From assembly GCF_009905375.1 (NCBI RefSeq), contig NW_027417522.1, positions 1-64,000 of the forward strand: DNA of 64,000 nt. The letters run 5' to 3'. The translations under genes were made by a program, and so were the position numbers. This document shows positions 11,679 to 22,863 of this stretch, piece after piece; the stretch's first letter is position 1; every line of letters begins with the position of its first letter. Origin of the DNA: Apium graveolens. Lineage: Eukaryota > Streptophyta > Magnoliopsida > Apiales > Apiaceae. The notes below the pieces were generated by a model, which was given only the letters and a program-made list of their open reading frames with translations, searched no databases and was not told the DNA's origin.

Positions 11679-14600
11679 TTAATCACTAAAACTATTTAAC
11701 ATGCCCAATTTACCAACTAATCTGGTAAATGTGGATTCGTCAAGTGGTTTAGTGAAAATATCTGCTATTTGTTCTTCTGTTGGAACAAAAAATAGTTCAA
11801 CAGTACCATTCATGACGTGCTCTCTAATAAAATGATACCTGATGTCAATGTGCTTTGTCCTCGAGTGCTGCACAGGGTTGTTGGTGATGGCTATTGCACT
11901 TGTATTGTCACATAAAATAGGAATCTTGTTCAATACAGAGCCATAGTCTCGTAGTTGGTTCCTAATCCACAAGATCTGAGCACAGCAGCTTCCAGCAGCA
12001 ATATATTCAGCCTCGGCCGTTGAGTTGGAAACTGTTTGCTGTTTCTTGCTGTACCATGAGACTAGCCTGCTTCCTAAGAATTGACAACTTCCCGAGGTGC
12101 TTTTCCTATCAACAACACTTCCTGCATAATCTGAATCTGTATATCCGACAAGGTTAAAACCAGATTCTTTAGGGTACCAAATACCTAGATTTGGTGTTCC
12201 CTTAAGATATCTTAAGATTCGTTTAACAGCAACGAGATGAATATCTCTAGGATCCGCTTGGAACCTTGCACATAAACATGTAGCATACATAATATCTGGT
12301 CTACTTGCAGTAAGATAGAGTAACGAGCCAATCATACCTCTGTAGCTTGTGACATCTACCTTAATGGAGTTTTCACATGGTCCAAGCTTGACAGCTGTAG
12401 TTGATGGAGTCCTTGCTGATGCAGAATCCTCTAGATTGTATTTTTTGAGGAGTTCCTTGAGATACTTGGATTGACAAATAAATGTTCCATCTAACCTTTG
12501 ATTTACTTGTAATCCAAGAAAGAACTTCAGCTCTCCCATCATGCTCATTTCAAACTTGCTGTGCATTAACTTAGCAAATCTCTTACAGAGATTATCATTA
12601 GTAGACCCAAATATTATATCATCCACATAGACTTGGACTAATATAGTATCATTCTTATGTTTTTTAGAAAAGAGAGTTTTGTCTATGACACCTCTAATAA
12701 AGCTATTTTCAATAAGAAATTCAGAGAGAGTGTCATACCATTTTCTTGGTGACTGTTTTAGCCCATAGATAGCCTTGAAAAGAAAGAAGACAAAATCCAT
12801 ATGATCTGGATCTTCAAAACCAGGAGGTTGCTCTACATATACCTCTTCATCCAGCTTTCCATTCAGAAAGGCGCTCTTGACATCCATTTGATAAACTTTA
12901 AAGTTTGAAAATGCTGCGAATGCCAGAAATATCCTGATGGCCTCAAGTCTAGCCACTGGAGCATAGGTTTCATCATAATCAATACCTTCAGCTTGAGAAT
13001 ACCCTTTAGCTACCAGTCTTGCCTTGTTTCTTGTAACCACACCATCTTCATCTAGTTTATTCCTGAATACCCACCTTGTACCAACAGCTTTCTTGTGTAC
13101 AGGCCTAGGTACCAGTTTCCAGACTTGTTGACTTTCAAACTGATTGAGTTCATCTTGCATAGCAATCACCCAATCTGGATCAGTCAGTGCTTCTTCAATT
13201 TTCTTAGGTTCCATCTCAGAAAGAAATCCTGAGAACAGACACTCATTTTGAGTAGCACGTCTAGTTCTGACTCCAACATCTGGATCACCAATAATCAACT
13301 CAAAAGGGTGAGCTTTATTCCAGACAGTCTGTCTTGGAAGATTTGATCTTGATGATTCGCCTTGAAATTCATTGTGATGTTGTGTCCTACTAGATGATCC
13401 TTCAGCATCTCCCCCTGAGTTGTTGCCATGTTGACTTGAAGATTCTCCGTCAGTAGCAGTGGTATCTCCATTGTTTCCAGAGTTTCCATCACTATTACCT
13501 TGAGTATTATCAGGATTAACAGGTTCTTCAACAGCAACAACCTCAGGTTCTTGACCATGTTCTGACTCTGAATCTGACGTATCATCAAACTTCAGTTTCT
13601 CAGAAGGATCTTCAGTTTGGATACTAGGGAGTTTAGTGTCATCAAATGTAACATTGACACTTTCAGTTACTTTGTGTTGATCAATGATATACACTCTATA
13701 TGATCTTCTTCCATATCCAATAAATACCCTCATATGCCTTTGCCTCGAACTTACCACGACGATCATCTCCATCCTTGAGCACGAAGCATCTGGCACCAAA
13801 TACATGAAAGTATTTGATAGAAGGTTTCTGTTCATTCAAAATCTCATAAGGAGTTTTCATGAAGTCTTTGTTGATTAGAGTTCGATTCTGAGTATAACAT
13901 GCAGTATTGACAGCTTCAGCCCAAAAGTACATTGGAAGACCTGATTCATTTAACATCGTTCTTGCAGCTTCAATCAATGTACGATTCTTCCTTTCTACCA
14001 CTCCATTTTGCTGAGGGGTTCTAGGAGCTGAAAATTGTCTGGTAATCCCTTTGTCTGTACAGAATCCATTTAGAAGTGCATTCTTGAATTCTGTTCCATT
14101 ATCTGACCTTATTGCTCTAACAGGGACGTTAGAATCTAACTCAATCATCTTGATATGATCAATCACAACTTGTGGTGTTTCATCCTTAGAGTGAAGAAAT
14201 AAAACCCACGTATACTTGGAATAGTCATCAACTATCACAAGACAGTAACACTTCTTTGACATAGAAAGGATATTAACTGGACCAAATAAATCCATGTGCA
14301 ATAATTGCAGAACACCAGTTATGGAAGATGTGTCAGTGCCTTTGTGACTTGCTTTCTTTGACTTTCCTTTCTGGCAAGCCTCACATAGTCCTTCTGGAGA
14401 GAATTCCAGCTGAGGCAGACCTCTTACCAATTCTCTTTTGACAAGAGAATTCATTGTCTTGAAATTGAGATGGGAAAGTCTCTTGTGCCATAGCCAACTC
14501 TCATTTGACGATGCTTTTGCATAGAAACAATTGACTTCAAGATTGCTTCCAGAGTTCATGTCAGCTACGAACAGATTTCCTTTCCGTATTCCCATTAAGG

Positions 14601-14913
14601 AGGGTTTTTCACTTTTCTTGTGCAGAATCTGACACTTCAGCTTGTCGAATAAAACATTGTAGCCGTTGTCACAGAACTGACTAATGCTAAGCAGATTGTG
14701 TTCAAGTCCTTGCACAAGATATACATTTTCAATGATAACATTTCCAGCTTGCAAACAGCCATATCCCTCCGTTAAACCTTTGCTGTTATCTCCAAAGGTA
14801 ACCACTGGGCCAGCTTTCTCAACCACATTTGATAGCAGGGCTCTATCTCCGGTCATATGTCTTGACGATCCACTGTCAAGAATCCACACTACCGGTTGTA
14901 CCTGTTTAATGCC
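11679..14913 (-). pseudogene. pol: pol of element B (protease, integrase, RT, RNase H), one frameshift
   Basis: About 1077 codons. The frame opens at GGC 14913, just after the TTGCAG of the gag/pol junction. Domains in order: aspartic protease (WILDSGSSRHMTG near residue 10); GAG-pre-integrase zinc region (WHKRLSH...CEACQKGK); integrase core with Asp in LLHMDLFGP, Asp in RSDNGTEFKN and Glu in [10 protein letters not shown]; an acidic Ser/Gly/Asn-rich linker; RT with [26 protein letters not shown] and the catalytic [10 protein letters not shown]; RNase H with [21 protein letters not shown] and the usual end [16 protein letters not shown]. The only coding break seen is a 2-base deletion near 13730, at the integrase C-terminus, so frames 15036-13696 and 13835-11679 overlap. 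The polyprotein normally reverse-transcribes and integrates the element. Confidence 0.9.
13409..13420 (-). promoter_or_regulatory. Candidate internal polypurine tract in the INT-RT linker of B
   Basis: On the - strand this reads ACTCAGGGGGAG, nearly the 3' PPT. The same string, in the same linker between integrase and RT, occurs in F (61543-61554), and a close version occurs in E (48702-48714). Ty1 and lentiviruses use a central PPT; such a role here is inference. Confidence 0.45.
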
Positions 14914-14950
14914 CTGCAATACAAATGGATTAGAACTTCTTCGGAACCCA
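14914..14950 (-). promoter_or_regulatory. gag/pol junction of B with a splice-like GT...TTGCAG segment
   Basis: After the conserved Trp codon of gag the sequence runs GTTCCG...TTTGTATTGCAG (14947-14914, 34 nt), with the gag stop inside. Removing it would join gag to the pol frame. The counterpart in F is 59901-59937 (37 nt). Both lengths equal 1 mod 3, matching the +1 pol frame. This is short for a plant intron, so frameshifting or another mechanism is equally possible. Confidence 0.35.
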
Positions 14951-17203
14951 AGCTTGGCTGGGTCCGGCATACTTATAAAATTGGCCTTTATCAGGCAAAA
15001 CAACATTCTTAATTTCACTATTCTCAACATTCTCAATGACTGAACATTTGACCTTTAAAACAGCCTTATCAGATTTATGTTTAGGCTTAGGCACAAATGT
15101 CTCCTTTCTAGCTTTAGGAGGACTAGCAGTCTTAGACCTATCATGCTTTCTATTATTCACATGCTGACGAGGAGTAGTCTTATCATTAGAAGCATGCTTA
15201 CCATTAAAATAAGCAAACAACAGATTAAAAGCACAAGACATACAATCAGGAACACCACATGCTTTATGAGAAGGATTAACAATAGGCAACTTATGCATGG
15301 TAGACATGGCATTTGTGTTATCCAACTCATGTGTGTCTGAGTTAGTCTCAGTTGCTTTCACAACCTTGACTGGAACTTTTGACACACTTGACTTGGAGAC
15401 AGCTTTCCCATTAGCATTATCTTCAGCACGGATTTCTTCTTGAATAATAAAAGAGGTCTCATCAAATGGTTCAGCAATTGATTCCTTATAGAGGGGTTCA
15501 TCAACACCCTTAAGCACATGTGGTACTTCCCTGCCTTTAGCACATACATGAGGAGGGGAGTTTATGCCTAATTTTCCAATAGCAGCATTGTAATCATAAC
15601 CTATTCCATGTGTTTGATTAACAGCTTGCTTATTGTAAAACTCTTTGGACTTCGAACAAGAATTAAAGTAAGCTTTAACCTTAGCCTCAAGACCGGTGAT
15701 CTTGTCTTTGAGAATAGTTTCGAGTTGTCTATAACAGTCAACTCTATTCTCTAGAAAAGATACTTGGTCTTTAAGTTTATCTTGATTAATGTGCACAAGT
15801 CTTAATTCATTGACCTCTTTCTCAAGGTCTTTGATTTGTTGATTTAACAATTCATTATCACGACGAGCACAATCTAAGTTACCTCTTAGATGATAAACCA
15901 TTTCAGCATCAGAAAGTTTTACCTCTTTTCTTGACGATGAGGTGCTTGCATCACTAGCCATGAGAGCAAGATTCCCAACTTCTTCATCTTCACTGTCAGT
16001 ATCATCCCAGCTTCTTCCCTTTGCCAGGTACGCCCTTTCAGATTTACTCTTCTGATTAGAATCGTAAGAGTTCTTCCTTGCTTGTTTTGGCTTCCTGCAT
16101 TCTGTGGCAAAGTGTCCCAACTCATTACAGTTGAAGCATCGAATGGTGCTTCAATCAACCATCCCTGTTTTATACCCACCACTGCTGGTGTTAGAGGATG
16201 AAGATCCACCTTTCTGGAATCTGTTGTAGTTGGACTTGTACTTGAACTTGGGATTCCTTTTGAATCTGACATTTGAGAATCTCTTGACAATCAGGGCCAT
16301 TGACTCATCCTCCAATTTCTCCAGTTCTTCCAAGGAATAATAATCATCTCCTGATTGATTTGTAGTAGGAGAATCAAATTCTGCTACTATCACATTATCT
16401 TCAACCTTGGAAGACTGTACCATTCTATCTGACTGTTGAGATTGTTGTTGATATAGTGGTTGTTGTTGTTGTTCATCAGCTACCAGAGCAGTAGACGTGC
16501 TGACCACTCTTCCTTTCCCGTAAACTTCCTTCTGCTGAATCTGCTCCAACTCATAAGTCTTTAACACACCATATAGCCTTTCCAAAGAAATCTCACTCAG
16601 ATCTCTTGCTTCTCTTATGGCAGTGATTCTATGTTCGAGATGAGTTGGCAGTGTTAAAAGGAACTTTTTATTGACCTCCCTGATGGAATAGTATTTACCA
16701 TTAATGTTCAGGTTGTTGATCAATGCATTGTACCTCTCAAACACTTCAGTGATTCCTTCTCCTGGATTGGATTTAAAGTATTCATACTCAGAGGTTAGGA
16801 TTTCTAGTTTGTTCTCCCTAACTTCCTCTGTGCCTTCATTAATAATCTCAATAGTTTCCCAGATATGTTTAGAATCTTTACAATTCATCACATGCCTGTT
16901 CATTAGGGGATTAAGGGAATCTACTAAGATTAATTGAAGGCTAGCATTCAGGGAAGCTTCTTCTATTTCAGCAGGAGAGAAGTCCTCAGGATCCTTCACA
17001 TAAGTTCTCGCTTTGGTGATCACCACATCATTCTCTATTACCTCTGGTTCAATAACCATAGGAATTTTTGGACCCTTCTTCAACACTTGCAAATATTTGG
17101 GATTAGCAACCTGTAAAAACAGTAGCATCTTCTTCTTCCACATCACATAATTTTCTTTATCGAAAAGTGGAATTTTAACGGTTCCAACTTTTTGTGTAGT
17201 CAT
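14930..17203 (-). pseudogene. gag: gag of element B, one in-frame TGA
   Basis: Start ATG 17203 (MTTQKVGTVKIP), 757 residues to TAA at 14930; upstream in-frame codons belong to the leader. Residues ~20-230 form the UBN2-type gag domain. A Gln-rich stretch follows, then the CCHC knuckle CFNCNELGHFATEC (residues 356-369), a long coiled coil (~425-515), a Cys-containing segment (CGVPDCMSC) and a basic C-terminus ending SQAWVPKKF. The only break is a TGA at codon 351 (16151-16153), five codons before the knuckle; element A has CGG there, so this is a C-to-T change plus a third-position difference. Gag builds the particle and packages RNA. pol lies in the +1 frame after the stop. Confidence 0.9.
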
Positions 17204-17284
17204 TATGAATTTTTGAGTGAATAAAAATTCAAGAAGTGAAAGAAACACAAAAGTCTAGGATCTTGATTTGTACGTTAATCAGAA

Positions 17285-17297
17285 GGCTCTGATACCA
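17285..17297 (-). promoter_or_regulatory. Primer-binding site of element B
   Basis: TGGTATCAGAGCC on the - strand, two bases after the 5' LTR. It is complementary to the 3' end of initiator tRNA-Met, the usual primer of plant copia elements. Confidence 0.9.
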
Positions 17298-17299
17298 AT

Positions 17300-18664
17300 T
17301 GTTAGGTCCCAATTTGTTTGTAGAAGGGGGGGTTGAATGCAAACAATACCGTTTCGTCGAATAAAATGCGGAATAAAATTGTGAAACAAAATTCAAGTTA
17401 AATAAAACTTTTATTAAACTTGAAAGGTGTTACAACTACGGTATCGGTTACAAGGGATTAATCTCAAATCAATTATTACAAATTTAGAATAAATTCGACA
17501 TGAACTTTTTCTATTTTTGTAATTAAAAGATCAAATGCTAAAAGCGATTTGAGATTAAGTTCTAGGGATTTTAATCCGCTAGATAGATACACAAGAACAA
17601 GATAAGTATTTCTAGTTGATTGGATTTAACTTTACAATCTAGAAAATTGATCTTGAAGTTGCAGAATAGATGTAATATTTTTCTGCTTCTTTTTCTCTTT
17701 TGTTCTTCTGTATGTTGTGTTCTGTTTGATTGATTGATATTTTGAATTGCTGCTTCTGCTTCTATTTAACAATCCAACCGAGAGAAAAAGAACTGGAATG
17801 ACAATCCTTTTTAGCTTGAAAGACTTTCGGTGAGACAATCTATTAGAGCTAGCAAGACAATTAAAATGAACTAGCAAGACTTTCGGTATGACTATTGATT
17901 GTCATACCGATTGTCATATTAGTTCAAATGAAATTGTTTTACTGAATTAATAATTGATTTTAATCTAAATAATAATTCTATCAATACAATCAACTGAATT
18001 AGCATGACATTCGGTATGACTATCAATTGTCATACCGATTGTCATACTAGTACAATCAGTTGTCTTTTTTAGAATTATCACAGATTTTAATCAATTAACA
18101 TTCTGAAAATCCTCATTTATTAATTCTAAATTAATTAATCAATTTAATTCAATTAATCAATAAATTAATCCTTGCAGATATAATTTATTCTCTTAATTAA
18201 ATTATATGACTTAATTAATTAATAGAGAATTAATACTATCCCTGAGCAGCATCCATTCTTCTGACAATCTTCTGAAAGTCTCTGAGACTTATGAATCAAT
18301 TCCGTCACTTTAATGCTGACACTCGATGTACTGTCTGGTTCATGAGTGACTAACTTTCGTGACGTTTCTTCATGTCTTGACTTTGTTGTTATGATTGAAT
18401 CCTTGTAATAAATGATACCTTGACGAGATCTCTGTCACTTGATTAAATCCACGATCTTGATTTATATCACTGAGGCATGATCAAATTCTTGAACTTCTTT
18501 CAGTGAATCTTCAAGTCTGCAGATGAACAATGTTCCTTTATTCTTTGACAGATGTTACTTTGTGAGATCTCTCTGATGCTTGATCCACTATTTACTTATT
18601 ACATTCTTATTTGAGTTGAGTTAAATACTCGAATAAACGAGTAGGCTATGACATATGCCTTTCA
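17300..18664 (-). mobile_element. 5' LTR of element B
   Basis: 1365 bp, the partner of 5357-6722. Palindromic motifs lie at about 17798-18068. A TATA-like TTAAATAG lies on the - strand at 17769-17762, in the half nearer gag, but it is weak evidence for the promoter. The short frame 17632-17877 is not a gene. Confidence 0.95.
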
Positions 18665-19407
18665 GATTGTATATCTGCAAAAACTGCCATGGCCACTGCA
18701 ACTAAGCTTGAACTAAACACTACTGAAAAGTCTGTGGATATTTCAAGCTATAGAGGCATGGTTGGCTCACTTCTATACTTAACAGCTAGTAGGCCATATA
18801 TAATGTTTGCTACATGTTTATGTGCTAGATTTCAGGCTGATCCTAGAGAGTCTCACTTGATAGCTATTAAGAGAATTTTCAGATATCTCAAAGGAACACC
18901 AAAACTTGGCATTTGGTATCCTAGAGATTCTGGTTTTGATCTAACTGGTTATTCAGATGCAGACTATGCAGGTTGCAGAATTGACAGAAAAAGCACAACA
19001 GGAACTTGTCAATTTCTAGGAAACAAGCTTGTGTCCTGGTTCAGTAAAAAGCAAAATTCAGTTTCTACTTCTACAGCTGAAGCTGAATATATTGCTGCTG
19101 GCAGTTGCTGTGCACAAATTTTATGGATGAAAATCAATTGCTAGACTATGGTTTGCAAGTTGAGAGGATTCCTATTTTCTGTGATAACACAAGTGCAATT
19201 TCCATCACTGAAAATTTAGTGCAACATTCAAGAACAAAGCACATAGATATCAAGTACCATTTCATAAGGGAACATGTAATGAATGGTACTGTAGAGTTAC
19301 ATTTTGTTCCAAGTGAGAAGCAACTTGCAGATATTTTTACCAAGCCACTGGATGAATCCACCTTTTCTAGGTTGGTAAGTGAGTTAGGTATGCTTAATTA
19401 CTCTTGA
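18665..19407 (+). pseudogene. pol: RT end and RNase H of family-2 copia element C (5'-truncated, frameshifted)
   Basis: It begins abruptly at the LTR end of B inside RT ([17 protein letters not shown]) and matches element F pol from about 62531 at roughly 85-90% by eye. The RNase H core is recognisable: [41 protein letters not shown], then [20 protein letters not shown] and [17 protein letters not shown] one-base loss near 19128 shifts the frame (stop at 19144, continuation from 19129 in the next frame to 19407). Everything upstream of the RT C-terminus (LTR, gag, PR, INT, most of RT) is missing. It is non-functional. Confidence 0.9.
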
Positions 19408-19929
19408 ATTTATCTGAGTTATTTTACAAGTTGAAAAGTAGCCAGAAATTTAACTGATTTTTTAGTCATGGATGAAATTTTGGCTAAGTCAAAATTTGCA
19501 TCTCGACGGATGACCATTATCCATCGAGTTGAGTCATCCGTCGATATACAATGTGCAAATAAAAATCAATTATTTTTCTGGAATCTTTTAAAACTCGACG
19601 GATAACAGTTTATCCTCATCCGTCGAAGTGTCTAAATCTTAACCGTTAATTCCCTGAACATTATCCATCGAGTATACTTATAGTTTGTAAGCATTACACG
19701 ACGGATAATGAGTGGAATTTTTACAGTTTATTTTTAAAACGGCTAATTTAGGCAATTTCTATTGGGTAATTTACTTCTCTTTGTTATTTTTATCCGTCGT
19801 TTTTGAGCAGAGTATAAAAGCTTATTTCATTCTAATCATTTTCTTTTATCATTCTCAAATTCAAATGTGTTTATTTCATTCTCTCTCAAGCAAAAATCCT
19901 CTTTCTCTTCAAGCTTTAATTCTCTAACA
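19408..19929 (+). repeat. pol-ORF3 spacer of element C with CGACGGATAA/TTATCCGTCG motifs
   Basis: There is no gene. GACGGAT or ATCCGTC occurs exactly at 19505, 19536, 19597, 19618, 19700 and 19792, with several one-base variants (ATCCATCG). Motifs are often paired in opposite orientation, so they can form hairpins. The same motif is found in C's LTR and ORF3. Confidence 0.8.
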
Positions 19930-21592
19930 ATGGCACCCGTAGTAAAGATCATGTCACAGACTGGGTTCATCTATGAGAAGAACAACTTCACTGCTTTGGT
20001 CAATAAGGGTATCCAGCAATCAGAAGACTATCACAGGATGATGGACTTCGTGAAAAACTGTAAACTAAGTTATGCCTTGCTGGAATCACCCACAATTTTC
20101 TGTGAAGTTGTTGAAGAGATGTGGACAATAGCAATCTACAACTCTACTGACAAAACCATCACTCTAACTATCAAAGGTAACGAGTTCTGTATTAATAGTG
20201 ATGTAATAAAAGCATGTTTCAAGATTCCTGATGATAATGTAACTGCACCACACACTGACACTGATATTGTCAATATGCTCAATTCCATTCATTATGCACT
20301 TCCTACTACAAAACTAAGTGACATTAGAAGACTAGGTCTTAGGAAGGAATGGAGTTACATGTGTGATGTTGTAACTAAAGTCTTTTCTGGAAAAATCAGT
20401 AATTTTGATTCTGTGAACATTTCCATGCTTAACATGCTATACATCCTAGTTACAGACAAATTTTACAATTTCAGTGACCTTATTGTGTATGAGTTAGGTT
20501 TTAAACTAGGTGACTTAGCCAAAAGAGGAAAGAATGTTTACTATGCTAGATATTTTATGCTTTTGGCTAACCATCTTTGTCAAGAGATTGTACTTGAGAA
20601 CCCAAACAACAAATTGGCTTATTGGGTTCAAGAGAGAAGAATCATTGCAGACTTGAATAGAGCCAACCATCACAGGGATGTGCCAATGTTCTATTTCCCT
20701 GCAATGCAGACACCTCAGGTAAGTGAGGTAAGTTCATCCATACCCTCAACCATTCCAATCTCCTATAATTCTTTGAGTTCAGGCATAGCTATGGCAACTG
20801 TGACAATGACCAAACAGTTGCCTACCAAAGCTGCCAAAACAACTGTAATTTCCAAATCCAAATCAAAGAAAACCCCCTCTGGTATCTCTCAAAAGGTACC
20901 AGTTGAAAAATCTACCAAAGCCAAAGAGGGGAGTGTGAAGGAGGGACAGATAGGTGAGGGAAGGGGTGAACATCAAAGAAATCCCAAGGATAAGGTTGGA
21001 GAGATGAGTGAACCCCAGCCCAGCCACACTGCAGTTTCCCAACAAACTGCAGTGCTTAAAAATGACAAAAGCTCACTTCTAGCTGCATCCTCCCAAAAGG
21101 ATGTGGCTATTGAACAAAGCTCTCATCCAAGAGCACAGGCCAAAAGGTAGGGACACAAGCTCACCCCAAACTTACACTAGAAAGAAGAAATCCAAAATAA
21201 CTGGGGATGCACAGGGCACACACACAGTGCAAACTGGTGCTAAAGACACAGTCCCTGCACCTTCTCAAATTCAGATTGATGTGGCTCCAACAAATGTGGA
21301 GTCACAGCCAAAATCTCTCGTTATAGAAGCCACTGAAACACCATACTCACCAACTAACTCACTGGAAGTGGACATGATAAACACTTCAATTCCTGATTCC
21401 CCTTCTTTAACTTTGTTGGGGAAGCCAAAATCTAGTGCAAGTGAGCATCATCTTTTAGATGATTTATTGGCTCACTTGCCAATTCTTTCAGATTCTATTG
21501 TGACATATGTGCCTCAAATAACTTCAATCAACACAGAGTCTACAATAGTTTCTCTTCCCACCTCATTCATTTCTACTCTCTTGATGGATATT

Positions 21593-21697
21593 GCTCATCC
21601 ATCGAGTAGTGATTGTATCCCGACGGATAAGCTTAACAGCAGTTATCCGTCGGATAGCTTTACCACTCACCCAACGGATATCACTTATCCGTCGAGT
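21593..21697 (+). repeat. LTR-type palindromic motif inside ORF3 coding sequence of C
   Basis: Within about 105 bases there are exact GACGGAT/ATCCGTC copies at 21622, 21645 and 21687, plus near copies (ATCCATCGAG, CAACGGAT). They encode a degenerate peptide repeat (HPSS, YPSD, HPTD, YPSS). The motif is that of C's own LTR and spacer. Confidence 0.8.
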
Positions 21698-22808
21698 GTC
21701 TCTGCACAACTTCAAACTTCAATAATTTCAAGTGCAGAAGATTTAGTGGTAATACAATCACTTTTAGGACTGAGAGAGGAGAGTGCATTGAGTGAGAGGC
21801 TGGGTTGCTCCCAGGCAAAAGGAGAGGAAAAGAGTGAATCTCAGCAATCTATTTCTTCAGGATTGGCAAAAGTGAGTGAGAGGAGTCCCACCTTAGTAGG
21901 TGAAGTTGAGGGTGTGAGGGTGGGGAGCCAGGGTGAGACCCTGATGCAACAAAAGAGAGAATATGAGAGAAAGGCAGGTACAGGAGAAATAAAGATGGAT
22001 CCAGCCATTGGTAGTGAGTCAATGATTGTGGATGATGCTGAAAAGGAAAGACAATTTCAGCAACATTACAAAGCTGTAATTGATAACATTTCCTTGGATG
22101 CTGACACTTTTACTCACCCTGTTCCAGCCTATCAATTGTTGGCTGCTCAGGGCAATGTGGAGGCAGAGCAGACTTTGAATTTAGTGCACACCACAGAATC
22201 TCTTCAAAGAGATAAAGCTGCTGTTAACAGAATGCCTTCTCAAGCTGGAGAGCCATCTGAAGAATTTGGAGTAAATTCTAATGATGATGACTCTGATTCT
22301 TTGGATGGAAGCCTGAACTTAGGGGGAGCTGAAGGCCCAAGTTCTGCTTTAAGTTTACCTGAATGGGCATGGGCAAAGGAATCTACACCAGGACAATTTG
22401 AGGTGTCTTTGGTCAAACAAGTAATGGCTATTCAACAGGCCCTTCAGGAAACCTCAGATGCTGGTACCAAGGCTGTTCTTCAAGCTCACCTAGACTCTCT
22501 ACATCTAATGAAGATCCAGCACTTAAGACAGAATCTCAGTGCGGATGAATTGAAAAGAGATATAGCTGACTTGAAGACCTATAACTCTGAGAAGCTGGAT
22601 TCAGTAATGCCATATGGTACCATGCAAGATCTACTACTAAGATTGAGGAGAGAATCAGACTCTGAAAAGAAGCTAGCCAAGCTGGAAAATAGAGTTCAAG
22701 TTATTGAAGATTCAGTGGCTATTCTTCTTCAAAATCAACAGACTCAGAAAAATCTTCTCATGCAACTGGCTAGAACACAAGGCCTAACTCCTCAACTTGA
22801 TGATAACA

Positions 22809-22863
22809 AAAAGGGGGAGAGAGAATCAAGTAAGGGGGAGAAAGGACTAACAGAGGGGGAGAA
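22809..22863 (+). promoter_or_regulatory. Three internal PPT-like tracts in ORF3 of C
   Basis: AAAAGGGGGAGAGA (22809), TAAGGGGGAGAA (22831) and AGAGGGGGAGAA (22852) lie about 21 bases apart in coding sequence (KKGERESSKGEKGLTEGEK). They resemble the true PPT at 24666. Sireviruses are known for multiple polypurine tracts before the 3' LTR. Confidence 0.55.

Larger units (their letters stand above)
5357..18664 (-). mobile_element. Element B: near-complete Sirevirus-like Ty1/copia retrotransposon
   Basis: A 13.3-kb element on the - strand. Order in its own direction: 5' LTR 18664-17300, PBS, gag, pol (PR-INT-RT-RH), palindrome-rich spacer, ORF3, PPT, 3' LTR 6722-5357. The LTRs are 1365 and 1366 bp and I find only four substitutions (all C/T) and one G-run length change, so the insertion is recent. 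With a commonly assumed rate of 1.3e-8 per site per year this is about 0.1 million years. The ends are TG...CA. The 5 bases left of the element (agact) and right (gattg) do not match, and the flanks belong to different element families. The extra ORF after pol and the long gag place it with Sireviruses (SIRE/Maximus lineage). Confidence 0.9.
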
